DNA of 64,000 nucleotides from Perilla frutescens (GCA_026008535.1 BRKX01000011.1:51382183-51446182), one strand, 5' to 3'; counted from the stretch's first letter, positions 1-11,810 are shown. The notes: generated from the sequence alone by a model not told the origin. A program made the numbers and translations.

Positions 1-216
1 TATGTCTTGTAGTTAAGAGGAAAATTGTATTCCTTTAAATATTTACAGCTTCAATTACGATTCAGTGACTCTGTTTTGGTTTGAGCATCATCTTTTCCAG
101 TGCTAAAGTTAGAACTATAGTTGTTACCAGTCAATTTGCAGAGCTGTTTAACGCTCAAATTTTTTAGTCCTCAATTTTTTCATGTTTATAAACAATGGTA
201 AGAATGCCATTGGATG

Positions 217-429
217 CAGGCAGTGAATGGGAAGCAAGTTCAGATATCACTTACTGGATTTATGGAGAGAAATACCGGGAAATTTATGAAGGAGCTCTGG
301 CTGCTGCTTCCCAGTGCTCAGCAAAATGTGAGTGGTGTCCCTCAACAATTTTTGGATGCAAAAGAAGATGAAACTAAGAAAAAGAAAGAGAAAGAGAAGC
401 AAGAATTTCAGGAAGAGAAGGTGAAGATG
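217..429 (+). pseudogene. PWI-domain (SRRM1-like splicing factor) exon, partial or truncated gene
   Basis: A single exon-like block bounded by a consensus acceptor (TGCAG before 217) and donor (GTAACT from 430). It encodes the second half of a PWI domain, including TGFMERNTGKFMKELW and SGVPQQFLDAKEDE, followed by a lysine/glutamate-rich helix. This matches the plant SRRM1-like PWI splicing-factor family, nuclear RNA-binding proteins whose PWI domain is followed by a long RS-rich tail. The first half of the domain would lie left of the window. I find no RS-rich coding sequence downstream before the repeat region starts near 960. The block is therefore either the last surviving exon of a truncated copy or an internal exon before a very long intron. 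Family assignment is secure; functional status is not. Confidence 0.6.
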
Positions 430-1859
430 GTAACTGTACTAATTTCCATGCATGAGTTTAATTGAAATTTGGTCAACAGAAATTGCGGATATTTGTCTGA
501 ATTACAAAATTAAACTCTGAATTTTTTGTAAGATCAACTCCTGTTAGACACAGGAAATAGAAAATCTGTTCTTGCAAGACATGTTAGGGAAGTCAAAAGA
601 CAAAAATTATGTCATTCTTTTCCATAACAACTCTGTTACATTTTCAGTTGATACTTTTTGCTGTTAAAAGATGGAAATTTGGGGTATCTTTTCTGCTACC
701 AGTACCCTAGATGACAGTGTACTGAATTCTCTCCAAGTGATTTTTATCTTGTTAGTTGTTGAACTTGAAACTTGGGGTCTGGGTTAAAACTACTGTCATT
801 TTTTGCCCAGTTGCTGTTTTTGTCTATAAGCATGCTCTTACTTGTAGTTTGGGTTAAACAATGCTTTTGGTATATAATGCATCACACTTAATTGTCTAAT
901 GTTTGAGATTTTTTGCTTTTTTTTGATTTAGTACTTGTAATTTGATAAATTGGTGAGTATATATATATAGATGCATGTTAGTGGGAAATTTAGAACCAAA
1001 TCTGGTTAAATTTCAACCAAATCGGTTCAATTTTGCCTCCAATTGAATTGCAAAAAAAATTTCTGACATTTTTCTGTTTGGGACCAAAATCGATAATTTA
1101 TTTAACAGAAACCGTAACGGCGGGACCAAAAATGATAATTCAAGCGATTTGGGACCAAAAGTGATAGGGTTGGGATCAAAATCGGACTAAGGCATGTCCT
1201 ATGGGACCGAAATCGAAATTTTCTCGAATATTGTAATTAGATAGGGGTATAAGGAGGAAATATTATATAGCAGGCCTATGGGCCGGGGTATAATCAAATT
1301 AATCAATAAATTAAAGTTGTTAATCACACGATAATTAATGAAATTTGGGCCAAGCTTAAGGACAGCTTGAAATTTTAATATAAACAATTTCTTTTACGGA
1401 GCTTCGCAATCACCACATGGATAACATCGAATATATACTTTTTGCATTGAAAAACAAGGAATAATCATATGTTGGAAAAAAAATAGACAAAGATCATGTT
1501 AGTAGAAAAATATAGAGTTACGACCAACAAATGCTTTGATGGATCCTTTGGTCCAGATTCATTTTGTGTTCCATGTTAAATTTAATATTTTAAAAATATT
1601 TATTTGTAAATGGATAAAAATGGACAAAAAAAAATAGTGATGGGTAAAAAAATAACTTTTAAAAATGGGGAGTTTGTGAGCAATTTGGATTGTAAATGTC
1701 TCAAATATTTATATGTCGACACACTTAGTCCTCACACTCAATTATTGGGTAAGTGTACTTTGACATTTAATACTAACTACACAACAACTCTATCTATCAG
1801 TGTGTGCGTGTGTGTGTGTGTTACATTGTATGTGAGTCCAAATATTTTGTATTTATAAT
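430..1859. other. AT-rich non-coding DNA with a transposon remnant
   Basis: No convincing exon. Positions about 960-1220 carry repeated phrases of the type GGGACCAAAATCGATAAT and GGGACCAAAAGTGATAG, typical of a degenerate dispersed plant repeat. A short GT run lies near 1800-1820. Small open frames here are AT-rich and resemble no protein. Confidence 0.5.
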
Positions 1860-4170
1860 GGATATAATTATTTTTTTAAATGTTACGATTAATTATAAAA
1901 ATATATGATTAATTTATAAAATTAATCATATGCTATGATTATTTTTTAACAAATCTACGATCAAGAAGCTACAATTAATTGTAAAAATTATACGATTAAA
2001 AAACTACAAATAAAATTTAGACGATTTGAAAGCTACGATTAAAAATTAGGAGATTTAGAAAGCTACGATTAATTTTACCCATATGATTATTTCTTCAAAG
2101 CTACTGTTAATTTTTAAAACTACAATTATTTTCAAAAAATAATACGATTAATTTTTTAAAAGTTACGATTGTTTTTAACAACGTATGATTAATTTTAAAA
2201 AATTACTTGTACACATACAATTTAATTTTAAAAGTTAATCGTGTAGGTACGATTAAATTACGATGAATGCTACGATTATTTTTTAGGTGAATAGTTTCAC
2301 TAGTGTACTACATCAATTGAATGGATTTATGTTTTGTGTAAGAGAGGTAGTTATTGAGTTTCATTAAATAAAAAGCATCAAAAAATATATGAGATAGAAA
2401 TTGGTTTACCAAATTTAATGCATATTTTTATTGTTGTGTAAGAAGAGGTAAATTTTGTAAATAAATAGACATGAACACACGACATTATCACACTACAAAA
2501 ATCACAACAAAAAACATGCAACAAAAATTTGAAAGAAGTAAAATTTGAGCAAGGCGAGAGTGAAAATTTTTGCATTTTTTAAAATGAGTGTGCGAAATTA
2601 TTCCTCAAGAAGAAAAAATTTCCATTTCGAAAGGTACGTATTGTAATATCCCTATTTTATGAAATTACTTGTGTAAATAATCTTCGTTTACGATTATATT
2701 GCATTTATTGTTGAGTTATGATTCAAAAATAGGCGAGAATGAGAGATTTGCATCTCGTAGCCTTATTTAATTAATTATAGGGTTATTGATATTAATCGTA
2801 GCTTCTTCCTGCTTAATCGTAGCTTTTATATAATGATTGTTGGGGAAAACTTTATAATCATAGCAACAATAAATAAGCCTACTAATTAATCGTAGCCTTA
2901 TGTTTAATAATCGTAGTTTTTATTAATTAATCGTGACCTTAGTTAAGTAATCGTGAGCATTGTTTATAATTAATCGCAACATTATCTATATTGATTGTAG
3001 CCTTGTTTTAATTAATTGTAACATTGTTTGTAATAGTCATAGTTTTTATTAGTTAATCATAGCTGCATTTAGTTAATCGTGGCTTTATAATTAATCGTAG
3101 TAAATTTTTATTTTATAAATTAATCGTATAAAATTTTTATATTAATCGTAACTTTGTATTTATATCAATCATAGCTTTGTATTTTAGTTCGTAGCAAATT
3201 TTTATATTAATGGTAGCTTTGTAGTTTAGTTAATTCATCTTATAAATTAGTCGTAGCAAATTGCTATATTAATCGTAGCTTTGTATTTACATTAATCATA
3301 TCGTAGTTTTATATTTTAGTTAATTTATCTTATAAATTAAATTAATCGTAGGAAATTTTTATGTTAATCATAGATTTATTTTACATTTTAATCGTAGCTT
3401 TGTATTTTAGCTAATTTTTTTATAAATTAATCGAATGATTATTTTTATATTAATCGTCATAAATTTTTATGTCAATTGTACCTTTGTTTTTTTAACTTAA
3501 TCGTAGCTTTATTTTTAATTAATCGTGCATTTTTTTTAAAATGCAGATGGTTAGACGTCGCATTATTGTACGATATAGTGACTGATGGGAGAGACATCAT
3601 ACGTAGATGGTGACGAGCAACTGGTGGTGATGTCAGTCGATAAACTGTGTTTTAACTCTCTGGTGAGAGAGGTGCACAAATTGTTACGATCAATTTCTAA
3701 AATTATTTTTAAGGCTACGATTAATTTATAAAATTATTCTTAAGGCTGGCTATAATTATTTTTTATAACTATTTTTATGGCTATGATATTTTTCTAAGGG
3801 CTACGATTAATATTTAAGTGGCTATGATTAATTTATAAAATTATTCTTAAGGCTATAATTATTTTTCTAAGGGCTATGATTAATTTCTAAAATTATTTTT
3901 AAGGCTATTGATTACTTTTTTAAGAGCTACGATTAATGTTTAACATATGATTAATTTCTAAAATTATTCTCAAGGCTATGATTTTTTTTTTCTAAGGGCT
4001 AAGATTCATTTCTAAAATTATTTTTAAGGTTATGATTATTTTCATAAGGGCTACGATTAATATATATTGGTCATGATTAATAGTTTTATAGGTTACGATT
4101 AATTTTCAATTGTCCACGATTAATATTTCATGGTGTACAATTGATAATTTCAAACACACGTAATAATGCT
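1860..4170. repeat. Degenerate array of a GCTACGATTAATTT motif in three blocks of alternating orientation
   Basis: Dozens of imperfect copies of GCTACGATTAATTT, spaced roughly 20-40 bp apart, fill this stretch. Block 1 (about 1880-2290) reads mainly as TACGATTAA on the plus strand. Block 2 (about 2690-3535) reads mainly as the reverse complement, TTAATCGTAGCTTT. Block 3 (about 3685-4170) reads as plus again. The pivots at 2290-2690 and 3540-3685 are largely free of the motif. There is no long ORF. Dense subterminal repeats in opposite orientations are known from plant DNA transposons such as CACTA, Mutator and foldback elements, but I could not find matching terminal inverted repeats or a target duplication, so the class is open. 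Confidence 0.7.
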
Positions 4171-4735
4171 GCGATTAATATCATAAACTCGGGAAAATTT
4201 GAAACCTACTTGGGAAGAGGATGAAGACGTCTCCGACGGTGCTCCAGCTTCTCGTTCCATCTGCAATGTGTGCTCGTCGACTATGGCGTGTGAGAGAAAG
4301 ATTAATACTTCAAACTATCACATGCAAAAAGGGAGTGAGAGAGAGAGGGAGATAATTTTCACCTTACGATCAGTGGATTTCCAATGGCGACAAGTTCCGA
4401 GAGAGAGGGATGAAGCGGTGGATTTCCTACAACATGCTTCAACTATTTTTGTTTTCCTTTTTCAATTGGATTGATGATAGAGAGCGGAAGAGAAATGAAG
4501 AAGACGTGGTGGTTGGGTAATAAATTCAAATCATAACTCAATTAATATTCTGTGGCAGTTACAAAGCAACTTTTTACAGAATATAAGTACAAAATTCTGA
4601 TAAAATTCAGGTTTTGTGGGCCCCATCCAATGAGTACTGTGTAAAATAAGTGCAAATTGCCTAAATAACTACTGTGTTTTAATTCTTGCTTGCGTACCCC
4701 AATTTTACTATATTTTTGTCTAGATAAATATTTCT
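4171..4735. other. Non-coding stretch with GC-richer patch
   Basis: Positions 4200-4520 are richer in G and C than their surroundings and contain GA-rich runs (4334-4352). A short open frame here (4199-4474) resembles no protein I know. It could be a gene fragment carried by the neighbouring repeat array. The rest is AT-rich. Confidence 0.3.
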
Positions 4736-4739
4736 CTCA

Positions 4740-5345
4740 ATATTTATTAAAAAAAAAATTTGGTTACAATATACCAATCATATTTAATATTTATTCCTAA
4801 AAATTATTTTAAAAAAACTATATACCTTAATTATGGAATAATCGATAATATTAATCAATTATATTAGCTAAAATAAAAATTAATTACTACAAGTAAATAT
4901 AAATCCTAATTTGGTGGAATAAACCATAAATAATAATTATAAAATTAAATTAAATCGAAAGAAATTGACATTGAATAGCAAAATGGATGAAAATTTAATA
5001 AAAAATAAAATGAGGCACCGAGTGAGATATAGAAAGAGGATGCTCCTATTTGGTGCTATATATATATATATATATATTGCATTTGCACTAGTTAATATTT
5101 ATGTCATGTATGTACGTATAATGCAAATGAAATCCTCTATCTCACTTTCCTCTATCCCATTTAACATTTATTTCTTGTTTTTTAGTTAATATAATTGATT
5201 AATATGGTTGATTATTCCAAAAGTAGGGTATATAATTTTTTTAATTTTTTTACAATAAATGTTGATTATGATTTGTAATACAATAATAAAATTTATTTTT
5301 ATAATAAACATTTTTAATATTAAATTTTTTAGTGGGACATCATAG
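4740..5345. repeat. Foldback (inverted-repeat) element, family also present at 37690-38065
   Basis: The left half (about 4740-5030), read in reverse complement, matches the right half (about 5090-5340). Shared words include TTAGCTAATATAATTGATTAATA, which pairs with the right arm's TTAGTTAATATAATTGATTAATA, followed by GATTATTCC and GGTATATA. An (AT)n run near 5058-5078 lies at the centre. A third copy of one arm occurs at about 37690-38065. No ORF with protein character. Best read as a non-autonomous inverted-repeat transposon. Confidence 0.6.
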
Positions 5346-5491
5346 TATAATTACAATGATATAACAAAATAAAATGTAGGGGATTTAGAGAGAAGTCGGA
5401 ATACTTAAATCAAGGTGTTTAAATACTCTACTCAGAATACGACTTGTATAAATAATTTAATTTAGAAAGTATAATTAAATTACCTACCGAC

Positions 5492-6002
5492 TGTAGATGC
5501 CTTTTTCTTGCTAAGGCCCAAGATCGAGGCACGTAGTTCCAGGACTGTCCGAAGTCGAGGGGTCGGGAGGTTTAGAGTAGAAGTCAAGTTCGCGGGACAG
5601 GCAAGATTTAAACCTCCGTTTGTCCAAGTCAAAGAACCTGTTATCAATAGATGATGGACCCGGTCAAAATCCTAAAAGGGATATGATCGTTCCCATTAAA
5701 ATCAGCAAGTAGTTATGAGGCTCTATATAATCAGTAGGCGCAGCTTTGGGGAGAAAATGGGAAAAAACACACTCATTGAAATACTTACGCTCAATCGCTC
5801 AAGAAAAGCTTTCTCGAAAACCTTACGTTATTTTTATTTTTCAACCTAATTAATCTCATTTATAAACTGCATTCAGACTTGAGTGTCAGAGACCGATCGA
5901 TCGTCAACCCCCCGACGGTCATTCAGTTTCACGTAGTTGTTCTTATCTTGTAGGTCGCCGGAGCCGAATCCAGCATTCTATCAATTGTAGAATTCGACCA
6001 CA
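5492..6002 (+). repeat. 5' LTR of the outer gypsy element
   Basis: Starts TGTAGATGCC directly after the target duplication and ends GACCACA. It matches 18004-18519 over its whole length. A TATATAA box at 5724-5730 is the likely core promoter. The last bases lack about 3 nt that are present at the 3' LTR end (CTCTACA). Confidence 0.88.
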
Positions 6003-6008
6003 ATAATT

Positions 6009-6025
6009 TAGCGCCCACCGTGGGA
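6009..6025 (+). other. Primer binding site, tRNA-Lys type
   Basis: TAGCGCCCACCGTGGGA lies 6 nt after the 5' LTR. It is complementary, with one or two mismatches, to the 3' end of plant tRNA-Lys(CUU) plus CCA as I recall it. This is where reverse transcription of the element would be primed. Confidence 0.75.
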
Positions 6026-6117
6026 CTCCGATCGATAACTACATGATGGCTAGTGATAGCTAGTAGGACGCAATGATAGCTACTCCTTCACCAGAAGGCG
6101 ATGGTGACATTACATGA

Positions 6118-7556
6118 CTCCTACGGTCGATCCAACGTCAGCTTGACACTACCACGGTTGAACTCGCGATGATCCGTACAGAAAATTCGGCCCTGAAGGC
6201 CAGAGTTGAAGCTATCGCACAACCGAATTATTTCCCTAACATATCTCCCTGAGCACAACCACCCTCGTTGACACGAACTCAAATGTCTAACGAACTTCGA
6301 GAACATGTACTTTTAAATTCAACTCATGAGTTTGCTAACTAACTTACTGCAGGTACAAGTAAAGAACCGACACATAAGGACAAGGAGAAGGACGACCTCC
6401 CCCTAGGACCCCCACCTGGATTCGAAGACTACGACCTTAACCCTGGATCTGAAGTCGAGAGAAAAATTTAATGACTTGAAGACATGCTAACTCGAATCCT
6501 CAGAGTCCCCGCTCTCATCCGGAAAACGACACCAACAAGTTTCGCAGATTTACTGTTCACCGTTGAAATCAGCCTCATGGAGATGCCACCAAAATTTACA
6601 TTTCTGAGTATGAAATTGTTCGACGGCACATCCGATCCCGATGATCACGTCGTCCAGTACAAACAAAGGATGTTCACTACAACTGTCCCTCGACATGCTA
6701 GAGAAGCCAGTATGTGTAAAGGTTTCGGGTCTAGTCTCATCGGTCCAGCCCTCTAGTGGTTTACCAACCTTCTCAACTCTACGATCTCATCGTTCACCCA
6801 ACCTAACAACCTATTCGTCGAACAGTTCGTCAGCAGTCGTAAGATCGAGAAGCACACTGACGACCTCTATACAGTCATTCAAAGGTCGGAAGAATCCCTA
6901 CAAGGCTTCATGGGGAGATTCAACAGAGAAAAGGTATTGAACCCGAATTGCAACATCGACACAACAATATCAGCCTTCAGAAAAGGTCTTAATAAAGACT
7001 CAGATCTTTACAAGGAACTGACGAAGTACCCATATAAAATGATGGAGGATGTCTTAGCCAAGGCCTGGGCTCAAATAAAATGGGAAGAAGACGAAGTAAA
7101 TTCATCTAGATCTCGAAACAGGAACTAAAATCCAAGGAGAGAACAAATAAACAGCATCAGAACGGAAAGATACAGAATGGACCCCTATCTACGAAACCCC
7201 ATATTCGAGCCCGAAGCAGACAAGCTCTAGAGAATTCCGACAGAAGACTTCCCGAATACAACCTCTGCATATCACCATCCGAAGCAGTCTACGCGCTTAA
7301 AGGACTTGGACAGAACGTGAAATGACCGATAAAAATGAAAACACCAGATAACGAGCACGACATAAATAAATTTTGCGAGTTCCATAATGATCATGGCCAT
7401 AGAACAGATGGATGCATTGCACTCAGGCTCAAAGTGATAGAGCTTTTGAAAAGAGGACACCTCACTGACCTCCTATTTGCCAAAGAAAAGAACCACAAAG
7501 AGGAACAGCCTCCTGAACCCCCTAGAGTCGACCGCACCCTGAATTGCATAATATGA
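6118..7556 (+). pseudogene. gag of the outer gypsy element (decayed)
   Basis: Encodes the remains of the capsid polyprotein. The retrotransposon gag domain is readable from about 6590 (KLFDGTSDPDDHV, then WFTNLL and QGFMGRFNREKV) to about 7125. A CX2HX4HX4C zinc-knuckle-like motif (CEFHNDHGHRTDGC) follows at 7376-7417. Several in-frame stops interrupt the frame, for example just after GSSLIGPAL near 6755 and after RSRNRN near 7127. Capsid assembly cannot be supported by this copy. Order and motifs fit Tat-lineage gag. Confidence 0.8.
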
Positions 7557-7689
7557 GGATCCGAAGTCAGTAGAATCTCACAGTCCTCAGCAAAAATACA
7601 TTGTCGTTTAATCAAACACATCGGAAACATCCCCAGAGAAACCAAGCAAGATGACATCATCACCCTCAACTTCACTAATATAGAAGCAT

Positions 7690-8030
7690 CCGAACTCTCA
7701 CATCCACACTATGATGCACTATTTATTTCTATCCTAATTTCCAATTGTTTGATTAAATGAAATCTCATTGACAATGAGAGCTCTTCTAACATAATCTTTC
7801 TGAGTACCCTAAAGGGAATGAAGATAAAAGAAACCGACATCATCAAAAGATCGACCACACTAATCGGATTCAGCGGGAAGCACAAAGCTATAATGGGAGA
7901 AATCACACTTCCTACCTATATCAAAGGAATGAATATCTTCACCAAATTCCAAGTGATCGATGTTCCTTCAGCCTACAACATCATCATGGGAAGACCGTGG
8001 ATCCATGAGCTCCAAGAAGTACCATGACTT
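7690..8030 (+). pseudogene. Retroviral-type aspartic protease of the outer element (decayed)
   Basis: A pepsin-like retropepsin remnant reads from about 7690 to 8025. The active-site region appears as DNESSSNIIF near 7767, where related elements have D-x-G-S, so the catalytic glycine position has changed. The C-terminal flap and substrate region ends in the typical IIMGRPWIHE at 7981-8010. A stop near 8028 separates it from the RT segment. It would normally cleave the Gag-Pol polyprotein; this copy should be inactive. Confidence 0.7.
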
Positions 8031-8264
8031 ACCATTAGGTCTTGAAGGATGTTTGAGGAGAACAAATCTCGACCCGAGAATGCTACATCTCCAGTTTCAA
8101 ACATAAGATTTCGATGGAGGTCAATCAGATCGAAACTGGATCATCTTCGACCAACGTTGAGAACCGCAACTATGAAGAGCCGAAGGTCGAAGACCTCAAC
8201 GAGGTGCAAATACACCCCGAATTTACAGAGCACAAAGTACCCATAGGATCAAAGACCATATACA

Positions 8265-9320
8265 GAAATGCAGGAGCAAATGATAAGATTCCTCATCGAA
8301 CATCACGATTGCTTCACGTGGTCATTCGAAGACATGACAAGTATCGATCCTTCAATCATAATATATAAACTACAGGTCAATCCAGACAAGAACCCTGTGA
8401 AGTTAACGAAGATAAAATTTAATGTAGAGCGGAACAAAATCATGGACGAAGAAGTCAGAAAACTACTAAAGAACGGTCACATCAGAGAAGTGTAATACCC
8501 GGAATGGTTAGCCAACGTCGTGGTGGTAAAGAAGAAAAATAGGAAAAACCGACTGTGCATAAACTTCACCGACCTCAACCAGGCATGTCCAAAGGACTCA
8601 TTTCCCCTCCCTCATATCAACACGCTCGTCGATGTAACCACATGGCATGAGATGATGAGCTTTATGGATGTATTTTCTGGATACAATCAAATTCTCATGC
8701 ATCCGAAAGACCAAGAAAAGACGGCCTTCACCATCCACCGATGTATGTTTTGCTATAAAGTTATGCCTTTCTGACAAAAAAATGCAGGCGCAATATATCA
8801 GAGGTTAGTGAACCGGATGTTCGAAGAACTTATAGGCATCACCATGGAAGTATACATCAACGACATGCTGGTGAAGTCGCTAAGGGCCCAAGATCACATA
8901 AATCACCTCCGCAGATCCTTTGAAGTCCTTCGTCGCTACAATATGAAACTAAATCCTGCAAAGTGCACCTTCGGAGTAACCTCAGGTAAATTCCTGAGAT
9001 ACCTTATCACAAAAAGAGGCATAGAAGCTGACCCTACTCATATCAGAGCCGTCAGAAATATCCAACAGCCTCGAAACATCAAAGAGGTCCAGAAGTTGAC
9101 TGGACGACTTGCAGCTCTCAGCCGCTTTATCTCTAAATACTCGGAGAAAAGCCATGTTTTCTTCAAGACACTACACAAGAACAAAAACTTTGAATGGACA
9201 GATAAGTGCTCGAAAGCCCTAGAAAAGCTAAAAGAATACCTGGCGAGCCCCCCCACTACTATCGAAACCCCGCGATGGAGAGATACTACTCATATACTTA
9301 TATGTTTCCACTAACTCTAT
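8265..9320 (+). pseudogene. Reverse transcriptase domain of the outer element (decayed)
   Basis: Ty3/gypsy RT reads in pieces: RLCINFTDLNQACPKDSFPLP (8550-8610), MDVFSGYNQI (8665-8695), the catalytic box at 8848-8862, and NPAKCTFGV (8952-8980). The YxDD-type box is YINDML instead of YIDDML, so one metal-binding aspartate is replaced by asparagine. In-frame stops near 8493 and 8772 break the frame. Both defects argue that the domain is non-functional. Confidence 0.85.
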
Positions 9321-10035
9321 TAGCACAGTCTTAATCAGAGAAGATGAAGGGAGACAACACACAGTCTACTACGCCAGTCGCTCTTTACTAGACACTGAGA
9401 CCAGATACCTGCAATTGGAAAAATTAGCCCTGGTGGCCCTAGTCATGGCGTCGAGAAAAATGAAGCCCTATTTTCAAAGCCACTCGATTAAAGTGGTCAC
9501 AACATTCCTACTCAGAACAGTGCTAATAAAGCCCGACCTCACAAGAAGACTCTCTAAGTGGGCAGTCGAACTCGGGGAGTATGACATCTACCATGTCCCC
9601 CGAACTTCGATAAAATCTCAGGTGCTTTCGGACTTCATCGCGGATTTTTCCAACGAAGACCATATCAAAGCAGAGTTCAAACTAGTAAATATTCAAGATA
9701 AAGAGGTTTCAAACTACTGGATCTTTCAAGTCGACGGCTCCAGCACTTCGAAGGGGAGTGGACTAGGTATAGTCCACAAACCCAACTGGCGAAAGTACGG
9801 AATGATCGATCTGATACGGATTCAAAGCAACCAATAATAAAGCTGAATACGAGGCCCTTATCGCAGGACTGAATCTAGCAAGTGACCTCGGAGTCATGAT
9901 GATTCGAGTCCAAAGCGACTCCCAGCTGATAATAAACCATTTCGAAGGTGAGTTCCAAGCTAAAAAGATTCGAGAATGATCACCTACCACGCCGATGCTC
10001 TGGCCAATTTGGGATCGGCAATAGAGACCACCGAT
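9300..10035 (+). pseudogene. Two consecutive RNase H domains of the outer element (decayed)
   Basis: The first RNase H-like connection region is seen as YYASRSLLDTETRYLQLEKLA (9369-9430) through FIADFS (about 9650). A second domain begins with FQVDGSSTSKGSGLGIV (9724-9775). After a frameshift near 9780 it continues with EYEALIAGLNLASDLGV and RVQSDSQLIINHFEGEF (about 9846-9955) and HADALANLGS (9985-10014). D-G-S-S, E-Y-E-A and S-D-S are the RNase H acidic motifs. Tandem RNase H is a known mark of the Tat/Ogre lineage. Confidence 0.75.
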
Positions 10036-10039
10036 GCCA

Positions 10040-11340
10040 AAAACATTCCGGTCCTATATGCAAAATGGTCTGCCGTTTGGAAAAAGGATAATCCCGAGAT
10101 TCTACCGATTGAAATTGAAACAAACAACTGGATGACCCCACTTTGCAGATATTTAACGGAAAATGAACTCTCTGAAGACCCCACCGAAGCAAGATGGATC
10201 AAAGCAAAGCCACTGAAGTTCACTATGGTCTTTGGGTCCCTATACAGAAAGTCTTTCTCCGGGCCTTACCTGAAATATGTCAGCCCCGTACAAGCTAAGT
10301 ATATTTTAATTAAACTCCAAGAAGGCGAATGCAAAAATCACTCAGGATACATGAGCCTTGCCAACCGAGCTCTAACGTCAGGGTTCTACTGGTCGACCAT
10401 GAGGACATACGCAAAAAATCACGCCAAATTATATGACCGATGTCAGAGATTTGCACAAACAAACCACATACCTCCATAACCCCTCTACACAGCAGCCATC
10501 CCGTGGCCCTTCATGAAGTGGGAAATGGACATCGTTGTCCCTCTACCAAAAGGCTCGAATAAAAAATGCTTCATTTTGGTGGTAACAGACTACTTCACCA
10601 AATGAGTCGAAATTGAAGCCTTCGCACGAATCAGAGACACAGAGGTACAAAACTTTTTATAGAAACATATCTTATGCATGTTCGGAGTTCCCAAGGAAAT
10701 TGTAACAGACAATGGATCCCAATTCATAAGCGCAAGGTTCCAAGAGTTCTGCAACGAATGGAATATTAAAGTCTCATTCTCCACCCCAAGATATGCTGCA
10801 GCAAATGGACAAGCAGAGGCCACAAATAAGACGATCCTGAATACGCTAAAGAAAAGGCTCTCTGAACACAAGCACCAATAGGTCCAATAGCTCCCAGGGA
10901 TATTATGGTCCTATAATATGACCTCAAGTACAAGTACAGGAGAGACCCCATTCGCGTTGACATATGGTTCAGAAGCAGTATTGCCCGCAGAGGTCGAGAT
11001 CAGTGCATCCAGGACATAATGACCTAATCAATCCAACAACAAAGAGCTCGAAGTAAATCTCGATTCAATTGATGAACTTCGAGATCGGGCGGCAATGGGG
11101 ACAATCGCATATCAATAGATGATAAGTAGACATTTCAATAAGAACATAAGGCTACGCTCTTTTAAATTCGGAGACTGGGTATTCAGAAAAGTGTTCCAGA
11201 ACACGAAGAAAAGCGGAGCCAGAAAACTGGCACTAAATTGGAAAGAGCCCTATCAAGTCGAGATGGTTGTCCGTAATGGAGCTTACAAGCTCCGGATAAG
11301 GGAAGGTCAATCTATAGCTAACAGCTGAAACGCACTCCAC
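10040..11340 (+). pseudogene. Integrase of the outer element (decayed)
   Basis: An HHCC-type zinc-binding region is visible (HSGYMSLANRALTSGFYW through DRCQRF, 10340-10455). The catalytic core follows with WEMDIV (10522-10539), VTDNGSQF (10702-10725) and GQAEATNK (10807-10830), which supply the D, D and E of the DDE triad. The C-terminal part (GDWVFRKVF, about 11170-11196) is also readable. Stops near 10603, 10660, 10879 and later interrupt it. An intact enzyme would insert the DNA copy into the chromosome. Confidence 0.82.
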
Positions 11341-11373
11341 CTAAAACAGTATCATTTCTAAAACTCCTGAAAT

Positions 11374-11810
11374 TTTGAACTCCTTTTAATTATTTTGTTT
11401 ATTTATTGTTTGTTTACTGACTTGAGTGTCGGAGTAACTAACAGAACCCCAAGCACATGGATCACGACCTTCAAGACAACCAGATCGAGCTCGTGGACAC
11501 TCTCGAACTCTGAACAGTAAACTTTTGAACTCTTTTTAATTATTTTTTATTTATTATTTGTTTACTGACTTGAGCGTCGGAGTAACTAACAAAACTCCAA
11601 GTAAAGGGATCCCGATCCTCAAGATAACCAGATTGAGCTCGTGGACGCCCTCGAACTCTGAATAGGGTCCCGACCCTCAAGATAACGATAAGATCGAGCT
11701 CGAGAAAACCCTTGAACTGCAAATAGGGTACTGACCCTCGAGATAACAATGAGGTCGAGCCATAAGATGCCCTCAAACTACGAACAGAGCCCTGAGCCTA
11801 AAAAACAGTA
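11374..11810 (+). repeat. Tandem repeats in the 3' region of the outer element
   Basis: A block of about 150 bp starting at 11374 is repeated from 11524; both contain TTTACTGACTTGAG and GTCGGAGTAACTAAC. From about 11590 to 11800 a shorter degenerate unit recurs around GACCCTCAAGATAAC and GAGCTCG. Tandem repeats between integrase and 3' LTR are a known feature of Tat/Ogre elements. Confidence 0.7.

Noticed and set aside
2488..2500. CACTACAAAAAT as a CACTA transposon end
   Set aside because: The CACTACAA word fits plant CACTA ends, but no matching inverted end or 3-bp duplication was found nearby.
1860..4170. CRISPR-like array
   Set aside because: The repeats are degenerate, unevenly spaced and change orientation, and the genome is a plant's.
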